From the NCBI RefSeq assembly GCF_003408705.1, contig NZ_QAYL01000009.1, positions 1 through 64,000 on the forward strand: DNA of 64,000 nucleotides. The letters run 5' to 3'. The notes beneath the pieces were generated by a model. It had not been told where the DNA came from and did no database searches. It worked only from the letters and a program-made list of their open reading frames with translations. This document shows, in pieces, positions 21,595 through 32,039 of this stretch (the first letter of the stretch is position 1; every line of letters starts with the position of its first letter). Source of the stretch: Mycobacterium uberis. GTDB lineage: Bacteria; Actinomycetota; Actinomycetes; Mycobacteriales; Mycobacteriaceae. A program made the position numbers and the translations under genes.

Positions 21595-21998
21595 ACGGTT
21601 ACCCGCTGGAATCGAGTTGACGAGCCGATTTTGGCGATGTCTTTGTTTAGCTAAACCAACGAAGTTGAGATGAATTTGAGGTTGGCCAGTGTCAGCGGAA
21701 CTCCGATGATTGTGACTGCTATCGTTGCGACACTGACCAGGTGCTCGATAGTCGAGCCATACCCCGAACAGCAGTATCCACATGACGTTGCCGACGAGAG
21801 CGCCCGTTCTGGCACTGGGCTTGTCGATGATTGTCCGGCCTAATGGCCACAACGCGTATGACGGGATGAGCAGGGCTGCGAAGTTGAAGGAAGTGGTGAC
21901 GATTAAACAAGAAGCTGATAACTGCCGCAATGTTGATAGCCGAGAGTCGGCCAAAGGTCGCCGAAAACTAGCCATATGGCGTTCAACATCAGTCGCAT
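21591..21998 (-). pseudogene. YccF-like inner membrane protein (Rv0870c) pseudogene
   Basis: Starts MRLMLNAIWLVFGDLWPTLG at 21996-21998 and shifts frame. It then shows LIVTTSFNFAALLIPSYALW with PLGRTIIDKP, and ARTGALVGNVMWILLFGVWL. A further frame gives TIVGVPLTLANLKFISTSLV-like sequence. These are the paired hydrophobic segments of DUF307/YccF proteins. At least two frame changes are present. The stop at 21591-21593 overlaps the moaA ATG. Confidence 0.82.
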
Positions 21999-22156
21999 AT
22001 CTTCTCCAGGTAATAATACCACCCTACCGAGTAACGACTGATCTGGGTGCTTCGCTGGCAACCGTCCGAGTAGAATCCAGGAACCAACATCGCGTCTCGC
22101 CCGCGTAGGCGGGACGCTTATTCTTTTGTCCATCTTAGTGATAGCAGGTGAGACCA

Positions 22157-22567
22157 GTGCCGACCGGCAAGGTGAAGTGGTACGACGCCGATAAAGGGTT
22201 TGGCTTCCTTTCGCAGGAGGATGGCGAAGATGTCTACGTCCGCTCGTCGGCATTGCCCGCGGGTGTCGAAGGGCTCAAAGCCGGGCAACGAGTGGAATTC
22301 GGCGTGGCTTCTGGCCGACGCGGGCCGCAGGCATTGAGTCTCAAGCTGATTGATCCGCCGCCGAGCCTAGTTCGCCAGGCGCGCCGCGACGCGCTGGCCG
22401 AGCACAGGCACAGTCCGGATGAGCTACACGGCATGGTCGAAGACATGATTACTTTGCTGGAGAGCACGGTGCAGCCCGAGTTGCGTAAAGGCCGCTACCC
22501 GGACCGCAAGACGGCCAGGCGGGTATCCGAGGTTGTCAAGGCGGTGGCACGCGAGCTCGACTCCTAG
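22157..22567 (+). CDS. cspB: Cold shock-like protein CspB
   Basis: A 136-residue protein. The N-terminal cold-shock domain (about 1-65) reads [20 protein letters not shown] with the RNP1-like KGFGFL and RNP2-like DVYVRSSAL motifs that bind single-stranded nucleic acid. It is followed by an actinobacterial helical extension ([40 protein letters not shown]). I chose the GTG at 22157 because AGGTGAG lies 5-6 nt upstream and the length fits the tuberculosis protein. A GTG at 22148 would add three residues. No lesion is visible. Confidence 0.92.
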   Translation: MPTGKVKWYDADKGFGFLSQEDGEDVYVRSSALPAGVEGLKAGQRVEFGVASGRRGPQALSLKLIDPPPSLVRQARRDALAEHRHSPDELHGMVEDMITLLESTVQPELRKGRYPDRKTARRVSEVVKAVARELDS

Positions 22568-22619
22568 TCGGTCTGACTAGGCTGATTCGCTTCAAGACCG
22601 CTCTGCGTGACGTCGTTGT

Positions 22620-23681
22620 TCGCATCGTGGCGAACTTCCTGTTCTGAGACCCCTGATCTAGTGCACCGAAAACACCCTGGTGGCGTCGATCCCGATGCCC
22701 ACGTACCAGGTCGGCTTGCGACAGGTCAACTTTATCAACGACAGCAACCCCAAAGTGGATGCGCGCCACCTCCCACTGAACGTCTTTTACCCTGTTCAGG
22801 TACCAGGTCCCTCGGACAAGCCGTTCCCAAAGGCCGTTTTCACCAACCTGGGCTTCTACGGTGAGTTGCTGCCGGTGTTAGACGGTCACTGGTGTCCGCT
22901 GATTCTTGTTCTCGCATGACCGCGATGTAACGGGTTGCAGTATGCGTGGTTTGCTCAGACACTGGCCAGCCGTGGGTATGTCGTGGCCGCAATCAACCAT
23001 TACTGCGCCAACATCTACGACTCCAGCATCGAGTACCTCACCAGCAAGCTGTGGCAGTGGCCAAAGCATTTGACCTTGACCGCGAATTTATTTGTTGACA
23101 ACTCGTTTTGGAGTCCATTGGAGGATCTCAAAACGGATTAGGGTAACCGGACACTCGCATGGGTATTCATGTCATTATGGATTGGCGGTGCGCAAGGTCA
23201 ACACCGAGAAATTCCTGACCTTCCAACAAGGCTTCAAAAACAATCTGGCGATCCCGGCGGATATTCACGACCAGCTATCACTGGACGTTGCCCCCGCTCT
23301 TGACATCGCTTACCCACGAATCAAAGCAGTTCTAGCGATGGCCTCCGGCGTCCTCCAAGACTTCGGTATGGATGAGGCTGGCCTGCATCAGTTGAGGGTG
23401 CCCAGCTGTCTCATTGTCAGAGCTCATGGCACTCAGACACCGGTCAAGGAGAATGCGGAATTTGCAGCCGCCAATTTCCTAGTGCCAAGTTCAACATACT
23501 ATCCAGCACTGTCGACCACGAGATTTTCGGCGATGAGTGCAACCAGGAAATGAATGCAACCAGGGAACGCTATGAGTTTCCCGAAGTGTTCATCGACGCT
23601 CCGAGTGTGGACCGCCTCGCAATCCACACCGAGATCGCCGAGGCCGCAGTGCAGTTCTTTGCGACTGCTTTTGGCAGTTGA
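22620..23681 (+). pseudogene. Alpha/beta hydrolase (PAF-acetylhydrolase / dienelactone-hydrolase type) pseudogene
   Basis: Plus-strand blocks in different frames give MPTYQVGLRQVNFINDSNPK, VFYPVQVPGPSDKPFPKAVF, YAWFAQTLASRGYVVAAINH, then GHSHGYSCHYGLA. The last is a damaged nucleophile elbow where GHSxGG would be expected. Next are VAPALDIAYPRIKAVLAMAS and VPSCLIVRAHGTQTPV, and the end VDRLAIHTEIAEAAVQFFA. The stop is at 23679-23681. Stops and frame changes, and the missing GHSxG motif, make it non-functional. Substrate unknown. Confidence 0.72.
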
Positions 23682-23897
23682 GCAGCCCATTTCTGAGGTC
23701 GGCAGCAGTGTTTAAGTCCGTCCAACTCAAGACTCGCAGCTTCGATATGATTCATCCACCCAGCTCGGCGATGACGTGCATCAGCTGACGGCTTACGGTG
23801 GAACTCGTATCCATCCTTGGATATCGTTGTCTCGTAAGATTCGGGCAGGGTGTTGGGTACTCAAATACGGTGCGAAGTCGTTAACAAAGAGGCGGTG

Positions 23898-25840
23898 ATG
23901 GGGTAGCAAGCACGAGCCCTTGCCGAAGCATCTCCGCGAAAGCGGTTGGGGTAAGCTGTCCTTCACCAAGGAGCGGTTACTTGGTGTAGTCTATGCGCCT
24001 ATTTCCTAAGCCCTCTGATGTCGAACAGGCGGGCTTGGCCGTGTTTCTCGAACAGCTGGAGGAAGTTCTTGTCACCGTCGACGGGAGTGTCATCGAGCGC
24101 GGTATCCAGATTTCTGATGCATACGTGCAAGGCTTTGCTGAACTGGGTTGCTTCGGTATGGAAAATACTGACAGGGTATGGCGGTCTAAGGAATGTCACA
24201 AGCTGCCTATAATTGTGCTTCGATGCTGGTTACCAGCGTTCATCCTAGTCTCGGCGCGTTGCTATCGGCTCATCAGTCGAATCGGAGTATCCTAACCACT
24301 CAAGCTTGCCGGGATCCCATACTAGAAGCGGAAAGTTCTTGCCGCGGTGTGCCTCTGGCCCCGCATCGGCGTTTCTGTTAATCGAACCGGATGCGGGTTC
24401 CGATCCGGCTTGCCTACCCTCGACGGCTATCCTGGTCGAGGATAGGCAAGCCTGTGAACTCGAAGGTATGTAGTTATGGACCACCAATGGTGTGGTCTCC
24501 GAATTTCTGATGGTCATGGCCCGGGTGTTTTACAGCGAAGGGGATTGAGGGGAATCAGCGTCTTCGTGGTCGAGTCCGATTTGTCGGTGATTACCGTGGA
24601 GCGGTGCAACATGTTCATAGGGCTACAGGGCATCGAAAACGGCTTGACCAGGTTCCCTCGTGTTCGAGTCTCCGCTGAAAACTTAATCGAGTGAGAAGGT
24701 GACGGCCTAAAGATCGCGTTGATTACTCTCAACGCTGGGCGATTGGCGATACCAGCGATGGTGACCGGGTCGTCGAAATGGTCACTGAAGATCGCACGCG
24801 AATCGTTCGATGAGTGCGTGCAATGATGCAAGCTAGTTAGCAAATAGGAAACGGTGGCCAGCAAGATTGCATTCATTGTTGCCACTAAGTGTGCACTGGA
24901 AGTGGTGGTGGAGCTATCTGGTCAGATAGCCAGCGAAGGACGTAACGATATCCAGATCAAAGTGGTGCTTGCCAAATTATGGTCTAGCAAGATGGTCTGC
25001 CGTATTGCCGACGAGTTGATCCAAACCCGGGGTGGGCGGATTACGAGACCGTGGAGTCTTTCGCGGCGGGCGTGCGGTTTTTGCCGAGCAGATACTACGT
25101 TACCTGCGGATCAACGGCATCTTCGAATGATCGAGCGAAATCATGTGGCTGCGCATCGCTCGGGAGGTGATCGATGCTCATTCCACTGCTGCAGGTGCAC
25201 TGATGAAACGTAACGTCAAGTTACCTGAAAGGTTGTGGCTGCGGTTGGTGCGAGAGAATTCTACGTAAAATGATTGTCAAAATGGTCTTTAGCAGAAAAT
25301 TACCCAGCTCGTATAACGAGTTTGGCCGCCTAGCTTTTCACTTGCGGTATGTCGAACGTTCCACACATAAGCTGGTCCACAACACTTTCTACACGAGATG
25401 ACGCATTAGCAGGCCAGCCTGGAAGACAGGCAGGGATTTCTTGGGCGCATCGTCGATATTGGTGCCGAACTGTTCGACGTGTCGGTAATGTATGTACGTG
25501 CTGAGGCTCTCGTGTTGGGCGATTCGATCGTCAGTCAACAGGCATACGAGCTGGTTGAAATATATTGCTATACAACTACTGTCCGAGCGGAGGAACTCTT
25601 CCACACGCTGCTGACTAATACTGACAGCAGCGATGTTCGACTGACAGGTGCCGTGTTGTAGGGCTGCTACACGTGGCTGGAGGAGGGGGACGATTGATCA
25701 GTTAGCGGGCACTGGGCTATGGATGCCGATCGCGCTTTCGAATGCGATCAACTGGATATGATGGCTGACAAGATCCGACGCAGGTGTGGTTGCGTCTCAA
25801 CCGAGTGCTCGACGGTGACATCGCCCGACAGGGGTAGTGT
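23898..25840 (+). pseudogene. fadE10: Acyl-CoA dehydrogenase FadE10 pseudogene
   Basis: A start-like ATG at 23898 is followed at the third codon by TAG. Blocks in order are QARALAEAS, KPSDVEQAGLAVFLEQLEEV, TVDGSVIERGIQISDAYVQG, HPSLGALLSAHQSN, LWTTNGVVSE, FMGLQGIENGLTR-like, LITLNAGRLAIPAMV, LAKLWSSKMVCRIADELIQT and LEDRQGFLGRIVDIGAELFD. The tail is YTWLEEGTIDQLAGTGLWMP near 25680-25730. This is the flavin-dependent acyl-CoA dehydrogenase fold plus the extra C-terminal domain of the roughly 650-residue FadE10. At least ten frame changes or stops are present. Confidence 0.87.
24407..24452. repeat. 18-bp inverted repeat (17/18) with 10-nt loop
   Basis: GGCTTGCCTACCCTCGAC (24407-24424) pairs with GTCGAGGATAGGCAAGCC (24435-24452) with a single mismatch across a 10-nt loop. 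It lies inside the fadE10 relic, in the stretch coding for SDPACLPSTAILVEDRQA. There is no T-run after it. Confidence 0.8.
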
Positions 25841-25986
25841 TCTAACCAGGTAGCTGTTCATTTATATGCACCAATTGTACCAGGATTCGTCGGATGGTTC
25901 GAAGGTGCTTAAGCGGTGTTCGTTACGTGACCTGCATTGTGCTGAAACGTTTCAACAGGCGTGTCCATCGGGGCAACATTGGCGAC

Positions 25987-26955
25987 ATGGCTGCCTATGG
26001 TGCCGGGACGGGAAAATTCACCGGCTACACCAGTTACCTCACCACCTGCATCACCGCTGACGGACGTGATGGCTATCCAGTAGAGTAGCGGCCGGTGCCA
26101 GCTTGATGTCGCGTGTGCTTACCCTTAGCCTCCTTAGGCTAACTGCACAATTATTGCGTGGCGGCTACAGGCCCTGTAAAGAGTTCTTTCTATTGGATTT
26201 TGCTGATCAATTCATGATTAGCGCAACTGGACATTTGATCTCGATCCGGGCGGGATCGATCCAGTGCTTAAAATCCTCGGTTGCAGGATGTACCTACTGC
26301 AAGCGCTGCCTCGGTTGTTCTAAAGGCATCTCGATGCCAGCGACCGTCGACATCCCCACCGGCGCGGTGGTCACTAACGATTTCGCTTAGATGACTCTGG
26401 ATTTCTCCACGGAGTGGACCGCTTACCGCCGCAACAGCGCACCCCAGCTACGTCCCGATCGCCTACGAGCCGAAATCGACGAGGTAAGTAAAAGAATTTA
26501 AATCGAAATAAACAATTAGGGCGTGCCGTCGCGGCTTTGCCGGCTCGCAACAGGCTTACGAAGCGGCCTTTGGCTGTTCGCCGTGCTGGACTGCGTGAAC
26601 AGTCGCCTTGCTAGCCAGCGATGCCTAGTGGATGATAGCTTCATAACAGTCGGCGTCCTGCTATTTATTCACCCTGGCCTGTTTCGACTACACCTATTAC
26701 GGGTATTTCAAGTGCAACAGGTGCAGACTCAGCGAGGCGCCGGTGCTATGGGCTTGTGATCGCGATCTGTTTCATACGCCAAATTTCGGCGATACTGTCG
26801 ACTTCGTCCAGATTAAGCAGCACTACTACTTCGTGCACACCGATATCAATCCCACCGGTATCGTGCACAAGAGCCCGAACTTAGCTGGCTGAATTACCGC
26901 ACATGGCTGGGAAGAGTTGGAGGCCTTCGGTGGAAGGTTGTCCTCCGGGGCCGTG
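25987..26955 (+). pseudogene. Glutathionyl-hydroquinone reductase-like (omega-class GST, Ecm4 family) pseudogene
   Basis: From ATG 25987: MAAYGAGTGKFTGYTSYLTT, then ITADGRDGYPVE. Further blocks are MPATVDIPTGAVVTNDFA, MTLDFSTEWTAYRRNSAPQL with RPDRLRAEIDEV, FAGSQQAYEAAF, then FGDTVDFVQIKQHYYFVHTD and INPTGIV. This combination is characteristic of the Ecm4/YqjG family of xenobiotic-reducing GST-like enzymes. The N-terminal catalytic cysteine region is lost in frameshifts (a CACP remnant is visible). Mycobacteria make mycothiol rather than glutathione, so the thiol partner of the ancestral enzyme is an open question. Confidence 0.8.
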
Positions 26956-27033
26956 ACTATTCTGCGCCTAAATTGCCGTCAGGGCTGTGATTGGGCACCG
27001 ACCACGACCATGGCGGCAATCTTGGCGTAAAAG

Positions 27034-27534
27034 TCAGAACGTCAGTCGAACTGACCATTCGGCGTGCGGGACATCGTGTACTTCTCCGGTGGAGTCGACC
27101 ACCAACGTGAGTAACTGCACGACTATCCCTGTCAACCGCCCGCGGTGCGGCTCGAGGGTGGGGATGGTCACCGCCAGGCGTGTGTTGGGTCGATAGAGAG
27201 TGCTAGTGGTGTCGGTCGGGTCTTCATAGACTCGCAGCAGTCGCCAGGGTGCTCGGCCAATCGCCTCGGGAATCGATAGCTGCACCGGATCGTGTTTGTC
27301 CACCGGCAACACGCCTTGCGCTTGCGGGGTCTGACAATCATCGAGGTTGAGCACATTACAATACAGGTACGGTCCCACACGGGTCAAGTGCCCGTGCGAA
27401 TAAGCGCTAATCTCAGGTCGTTGCGGACCGGGCTTACGCACCAGCAGCCACGCACCGAACCCGGCCTCGGCGGCTAGAAGCATCACTATGGTCGCGAGCA
27501 GCACGGTTATCCAGCGCTGTACGGGGGGCCTCAT
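27034..27534 (-). CDS. Conserved exported/membrane-anchored protein (Rv0875c family)
   Basis: A 166-residue protein. It has a short cytoplasmic start (MRPPVQRW), one membrane helix (about 9-32, VLLATIVMLLAAEAGFGAWL) and a periplasmic domain with ISAYSHGHLTRVGPYLYCNV. Two cysteines (YCNVLNLDDC) may form a disulfide. Function unknown. The ATG at 27532-27534 overlaps the stop of the upstream transporter-like gene in an ATGA arrangement, so translation is coupled and the products may work together at the membrane. No lesions are seen. Confidence 0.9.
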   Translation of the reverse strand: MRPPVQRWITVLLATIVMLLAAEAGFGAWLLVRKPGPQRPEISAYSHGHLTRVGPYLYCNVLNLDDCQTPQAQGVLPVDKHDPVQLSIPEAIGRAPWRLLRVYEDPTDTTSTLYRPNTRLAVTIPTLEPHRGRLTGIVVQLLTLVVDSTGEVHDVPHAEWSVRLTF

Positions 27535-29180
27535 TGAGGGCTTACCGCTGTGTCGCGATGCGTGCTCTCCTGCTCGACCATCACCGGACGATTACCTCCG
27601 AGGCCTGGAATTAATGAGTCACCGCGGAAGCTCACAATGGTTTGGGCCAGACCCAGGATCAGCAAAGCACTGACCGCGGTGAATCCGACCCACAAATCCG
27701 TGTACACCATCACGCCTAGCGCTCCACCCAGCACCCATGCCAGCTGTAGTGTTGACTCTGAACGCCCGAATCCCGATGCTCGTGACTCTTCGGGCAAATC
27801 ATTTTGTAGTGAGGCGTCCAACGAGGCCTTCGCGATCGCACTGGACCCGGATGTGATCAGAGTAGCGACAGCAGCCATCAGTACACTGCCGGCCACCGAC
27901 GTCGCTAAAGCTAACGCTGTGACTGCGATTGTGCAGCGCACCACCAGCACGGCCGGCCTGCCCAGCTGCAGGCGTGCGCTGGTGAAGTTGCCAGCGAAGT
28001 TGCCGATCGTGGCCGCACAGCCGATCAGGCCCAGCATCCCCAACTGAACCCAGCCGTTGGTTTGGCGCGCCTTGGCAACAAACGCTGGATATAAGAATAG
28101 GAATCCGACCATCACCTTGATGGTACAATTGCCCCACAACGAGGTAATGATGTTGCAGCCCAACGGTTGTTGAAGTCTTCCGCCGACCTTCTTGACTTCA
28201 TCTGGCCAGCTTCGCCGCAGTGGTTCGCTATGCGAGCGGTAGCTCAAGGTAGCTGGAACTTCACCAGCGGTCACTTCGACCCAGCGCGGAATCTGCATTG
28301 ACAGTAAAGCGCCGGTGATCGTGATTAAGACGACGACGAACAACGCGCCAGGCAGTTTGAATAGGTGGACGCAGACGAACTCGACACAGGCCGCGATGAC
28401 GCCACCGGTGATGGTGCCGCCGAGAAGACCGAACACGGTCAGCCGGGAATTGACGCGGACCAGATCAATGCTGGGCGGCATCACCCTTGGCGTTACAGCG
28501 CTGCGCAGTACGCTGAATGACTTCGACAGTGCCATCATGGCCAGTGCGCACGGGTAGAGCACCATTGACGGGTAGCTGCCGGTGGTGCCGTCGTAGTTCA
28601 TGATTAGCAGCGCCGCCAATCCGGTGCGTAGCGCGAACGAGGTCGCCAGCGCGACGCGGCGGCCGTGTTGCAGCCGGTCCAGCGCTGGACCGATAAGTGG
28701 CGCGATTACCGCGAACGGTGCGATGGTGATCAGCAGGTACAGTGCGACTTTGGACTTGCTTTCTCCGCTGGCCGCGGCGAAGAACAACGTGTTGGCCAGT
28801 GCCACGGCCATGGCGGAGTCGACCGCAAAATTCGCTACCACCGGCCACGTCAGCGCAGTCAGCCCAGATTTGTCAGCACCGTCAGCGGTGGCAGCACGCT
28901 GGACCATCCAGTACATGCGGTAGCCCATTTCACGACTTCGCTGTGCGGCGGCGCGAGTGACTGTGATTCGTTCACCGGCATTCGGGCCGCGTTGTGATGC
29001 GTTGTAGCGTTGGGGTTTCGGCCACTGCTGACCTAGGGGTGGTAGATAACGGTTGGCGCTGGTAATTGGTGGCGGGTAGCGCACGCGGTTGGATTGTTCT
29101 GCTCCTTGCTCGCGCCGTTCCGGTGTTCTCCGCCGCTGGGCTGGCCGAAAGTCTGAGTCGTCGGCTGGGTAGTTCGCCAT
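27531..29180 (-). CDS. Major-facilitator-like conserved membrane protein (Rv0876c family)
   Basis: A 549-residue protein. The N-terminus is a hydrophilic arginine/proline-rich stretch of about 90 residues. About twelve hydrophobic segments follow, for example VANFAVDSAMAVALANTLFF, LYLLITIAPFAVIAPLIGPA, SKSFSVLRSAVTPRVMPPSI and WVLGGALGVMVYTDLWVGFT. The RLQHGRR loop between early helices resembles the MFS loop. The substrate is unknown. I chose the ATG at 29178-29180 (MANYPADD) over one 30 codons upstream because the length matches relatives. Intact despite the decayed genes upstream. Translationally coupled to the exported-protein gene at 27534. Confidence 0.9.
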   Translation of the reverse strand: MANYPADDSDFRPAQRRRTPERREQGAEQSNRVRYPPPITSANRYLPPLGQQWPKPQRYNASQRGPNAGERITVTRAAAQRSREMGYRMYWMVQRAATADGADKSGLTALTWPVVANFAVDSAMAVALANTLFFAAASGESKSKVALYLLITIAPFAVIAPLIGPALDRLQHGRRVALATSFALRTGLAALLIMNYDGTTGSYPSMVLYPCALAMMALSKSFSVLRSAVTPRVMPPSIDLVRVNSRLTVFGLLGGTITGGVIAACVEFVCVHLFKLPGALFVVVLITITGALLSMQIPRWVEVTAGEVPATLSYRSHSEPLRRSWPDEVKKVGGRLQQPLGCNIITSLWGNCTIKVMVGFLFLYPAFVAKARQTNGWVQLGMLGLIGCAATIGNFAGNFTSARLQLGRPAVLVVRCTIAVTALALATSVAGSVLMAAVATLITSGSSAIAKASLDASLQNDLPEESRASGFGRSESTLQLAWVLGGALGVMVYTDLWVGFTAVSALLILGLAQTIVSFRGDSLIPGLGGNRPVMVEQESTHRDTAVSPQ

Positions 29181-29378
29181 GCCCGGATGCGGATTACCCG
29201 CGCCGGTGTGGGTCCGGTGGCCTGGTGTAGAGGCCAAACGGCCCGGATGATCACGCCGCCGTGCAGACACGAATCAATTCTGTCCTATATTGCCTCCATG
29301 CGTGTGTAGGCGGCCGGGTGTCGCTTGCCAACTGTGTCTTCCGGCAGAATTGCAGATGTGTTACAAGGAGGAAGCAGT

Positions 29379-30197
29379 GTGATCGGGCCTGTCGAGGATT
29401 TCGCCGTCGCGACTGTGGCCGGATGGCCCGAAGAATTGGCGGCGGTGCTCACCGGTGCGGTTGACGAGGCTAAGGTGGCCATCGAGGAGCTCAGCGGCTC
29501 TGCGACGGTCGGAGATTATCTAGGGGTCGGTTACGAAGATCCGAACGCTGCCACTCATCGGTTCTTGGCGCATCTACCCGGTTACCGGGGATGGCATTGG
29601 GTGGTCGTCGTCGCCGCCTATCTCGGTGCCGAGCACGCCACGGTCAGTGAAGTGGTGCTGTTCCCCGGACCGACGGCGCTGCTCGCGCCAGAGTGGGTGC
29701 CGTGGGAGCAGCGGATCAGACCGGGGGATTTGAACCCGGGAGACCTGCTCGCACCGGCATCAGAGGACCCACGATTGGTTCCGGGGTACAACGCCAGTGG
29801 TGACCCGGAGGTAGACGAGACCGCCGCCGAAATTGGGTTGGGTCGACGCTGGGTAATGAGTGCCTGGGGCCGGTCTTCGGCGGCCGAACGGTGGCATGAT
29901 GGCGACTACGGTCCTGACTCGCTGATGGCGCGATCCACCAAGCGTGTGTGCCGCGATTGCGGTTTCTTTCTGCCGATGGCTGGATCGCTTGGCTCGATGT
30001 TCGGGGTATGCGGTAACGAAATGTCTGCCGACGGCCATGTTGTCGACAAGTTGTACGGTTGCGGCGCTCATTCTGATACCCCAGCTCCGGCGGGTAGCGG
30101 TTCATCCATTTATGAGCCGTACGATGACGGTATCCTAGATATTTTGGAGCCTCGTATAGTGCAACTGCCAGAGTCTCCGGTGGATTTGTCGGACTAG
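29379..30197 (+). CDS. DUF3027 conserved protein (Rv0877)
   Basis: A 272-residue soluble protein. The GTG at 29379 is preceded by AAGGAGGA about 7 nt upstream, an unusually strong ribosome site that decides the start. Conserved blocks include HWVVVVAAYLGAEHATVSEV, LLAPEWVPWEQRIRPGDLNP and RWVMSAWGRSSAAERWHDGD. The C-terminal half has a four-cysteine set, VCRDCGFFLPMAG with VCGNEMSADG and YGCGAHSD, suggesting a zinc-binding knuckle. The precise role is unknown. It is divergent from the Rv0876c-like gene and looks fully intact. Confidence 0.92.
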   Translation: MIGPVEDFAVATVAGWPEELAAVLTGAVDEAKVAIEELSGSATVGDYLGVGYEDPNAATHRFLAHLPGYRGWHWVVVVAAYLGAEHATVSEVVLFPGPTALLAPEWVPWEQRIRPGDLNPGDLLAPASEDPRLVPGYNASGDPEVDETAAEIGLGRRWVMSAWGRSSAAERWHDGDYGPDSLMARSTKRVCRDCGFFLPMAGSLGSMFGVCGNEMSADGHVVDKLYGCGAHSDTPAPAGSGSSIYEPYDDGILDILEPRIVQLPESPVDLSD

Positions 30198-30313
30198 CCT
30201 TTGGCTGACAGCACCGAGTCACCGCCGATGGTCTGGTGTGACAGGTCAAATGCACTGGTCAAGCCGCGCCTAGCCTAAGGGTGCAGGGATCTTGAATTGC
30301 CGAATTTGGCAAG

Positions 30314-30589
30314 CTATTTCGGGGCGAGATAGTTTTCGAGTCCGGCTTGCCGGCCGCGTGCGCCATGGCGGGCAGCGGCAAGTTGCCACACGAAGATGCC
30401 CGTACCAAGCAATCCGACGACCAGCCCAGCCAGTGTTACCGGACGCCAACTCTGTAGGCTCGGCACCACGAACGCAGCAGCCACAGCGACCAGCCAGGCC
30501 ACCGCGCCGACCGTGATAACTGACCACACCTCGAGCAGTATAGGCGGCAGCGGCGGTGGCTCGTAGCTTCCGTCAAATTCGACAGCCAT
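30314..30589 (-). CDS. DUF2530 small membrane protein (Rv0879c)
   Basis: 91 residues from the ATG at 30587-30589; an adjacent ATG at 30592 would add one methionine. A short N-terminal PPPLPP stretch is followed by two membrane helices (VWSVITVGAVAWLVAVAAAF and LAGLVVGLLGTGIFVWQLAA) and a basic tail. Function unknown. In M. tuberculosis a PPE gene lies between this gene and Rv0877; it is absent here. Confidence 0.88.
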   Translation of the reverse strand: MAVEFDGSYEPPPLPPILLEVWSVITVGAVAWLVAVAAAFVVPSLQSWRPVTLAGLVVGLLGTGIFVWQLAAARHGARGRQAGLENYLAPK

Positions 30590-30767
30590 CATATCCGAGT
30601 TTAGCTGGTTACGCTGTGACCTCAGGTGATTTCCCGTGTATACGGGAGATTAACGGGTCGAGCGTCAATAAAAACGTCGGTAATTGCAGCAGTACAGCGA
30701 AAGGACCGAAGTCTGCCGTTCATAGTTTCTGATCCCGAATTCTTGGGTTCCAATGTAATCTCACGCC

Positions 30768-31204
30768 ATGCTATACAGCGATGCGCGGTTCGCCAACCGT
30801 CTAGCGTTGGCCGTCATGCAACTGGTCCGCCAACTGTGAGTTCTGGGACCCGCCAGTCACCAGTGTCGCTGTCGCAGTCGTTTGTGCTGACGACGTTGGC
30901 CAATGAGAGTGCCATGACGCCTGGGCGCCCTAGCGATTCGCGAACGGGTCCAGCCGACGTCGATGACCCGGGTTATCGCATCGTTGGCTGACATGGGGTT
31001 CGTGGACTGCTATCCGCAATCCGTCGATGAGCGACAAGTGCTGGTCCTCGGCATCGCAGTCCGGCGCCGAATTGGTTCAGGTAGCTCGGCGCGCTCGTCA
31101 GGAGTGTCTCGTCGAACGGCTGATGACGCTGGATAACGATAAACGTGACATCTTGCGTCATGCCCGTCGATCTGATCTTGGCACTGGTTGACGAAAGCTC
31201 GTGA
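30768..31204 (+). pseudogene. MarR-family transcriptional regulator (Rv0880) pseudogene
   Basis: From the ATG at 30768: MLYSDARFANRLALAVMQLV followed by a stop. Then, in shifted frames, [11 protein letters not shown], the winged-helix recognition part [20 protein letters not shown] with [19 protein letters not shown], and finally [10 protein letters not shown] with stop 31202-31204. The MarR fold is clear, but the gene has a stop and several frame changes. Confidence 0.85.
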
Positions 31205-32030
31205 TTCCACGCTTCGGTGACTGACTTTGACGGTCTGGATGGCCTCGATGTTTAAGACGTCAACGACCCCGACGATCCGCGGCTCAATGATGTCCGCGAC
31301 CTTAACAACATCGATTGTCGTCCTGATCTGCCGACCGGCAAAGGCCTGATGATCATTGAGGGCATGCTGCTTGTAAAATATTATTTTGGCGTTCCGATTT
31401 ACTCCGTTGGCATTGCTGGGTATCAACCGCAGCTTGGTCGGGCTTAAGAATGATCTGGCCGGTGCCAGTGACGTCAAGGTGCTCTACTACTGAGTGTCCG
31501 CTGATGTTATGGCCCGGGGTGGTTGGCTTCTAGCTCAATCGTTGGAATGCTGGCCGCCAAAGACGGATGTCCGAGCCAAGTGTGGCGTAGGTGGTCGCCG
31601 ACGCCCGGACGGTCGCAGTGCTTGAGGGTGTCAACGGCCGCGAAAACCTGGGTTTGATCTTTCGTAACGCGGTGGTGCTCGGCAGCGACTGCGCTTATCC
31701 GCTATGCCAATGCGCGGTCCAGGTATCCATGGAACACGCTTTGCCAGTGCCGTATGCCCGAGCAACCGACTGGCCCGCCGACCTCGTGGTACTCAGAGAG
31801 CGAGGTTTTCACTTGTTGGTGATGGCGCCAAACCATGATATGTGTGTGCTGCTTGGAGGTAATGACGACGGTGTGCGATGATACTGATGGGTCTGGAAGG
31901 CCCGAGACTGATGTCAACCATTCCGCGGTTAAGCGATGAGCGGGTGCGTGTCTCTCTGTTGCGAGGTACGGACTCGCTGAACGTGGCGACGGCGGCCGTG
32001 GTCTTCTACGAGAGGGGGCGATCAGACTAG
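31202..32030 (+). pseudogene. SpoU/TrmH-type rRNA 2'-O-methyltransferase (Rv0881) pseudogene
   Basis: The first half is heavily damaged, though DDPRLNDVRDLNNIDCRPDL and PTGKGLMIIEGMLL are readable. The SpoU domain is partly open: VAVLEGVNGRENLGLIFRNA (motif 1 N..N..R.A), YPLCQCAVQVSMEHALPVPY, then after a frameshift MGLEGPRLMS and the C-terminal LLRGTDSLNVATAAVVFYER, stop 32028-32030. These match motifs 2 and 3 of the SPOUT knot. Frameshifts near 31880 and in the N-terminal half inactivate it. Confidence 0.87.
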
Positions 32031-32039
32031 GCTCTGCTC

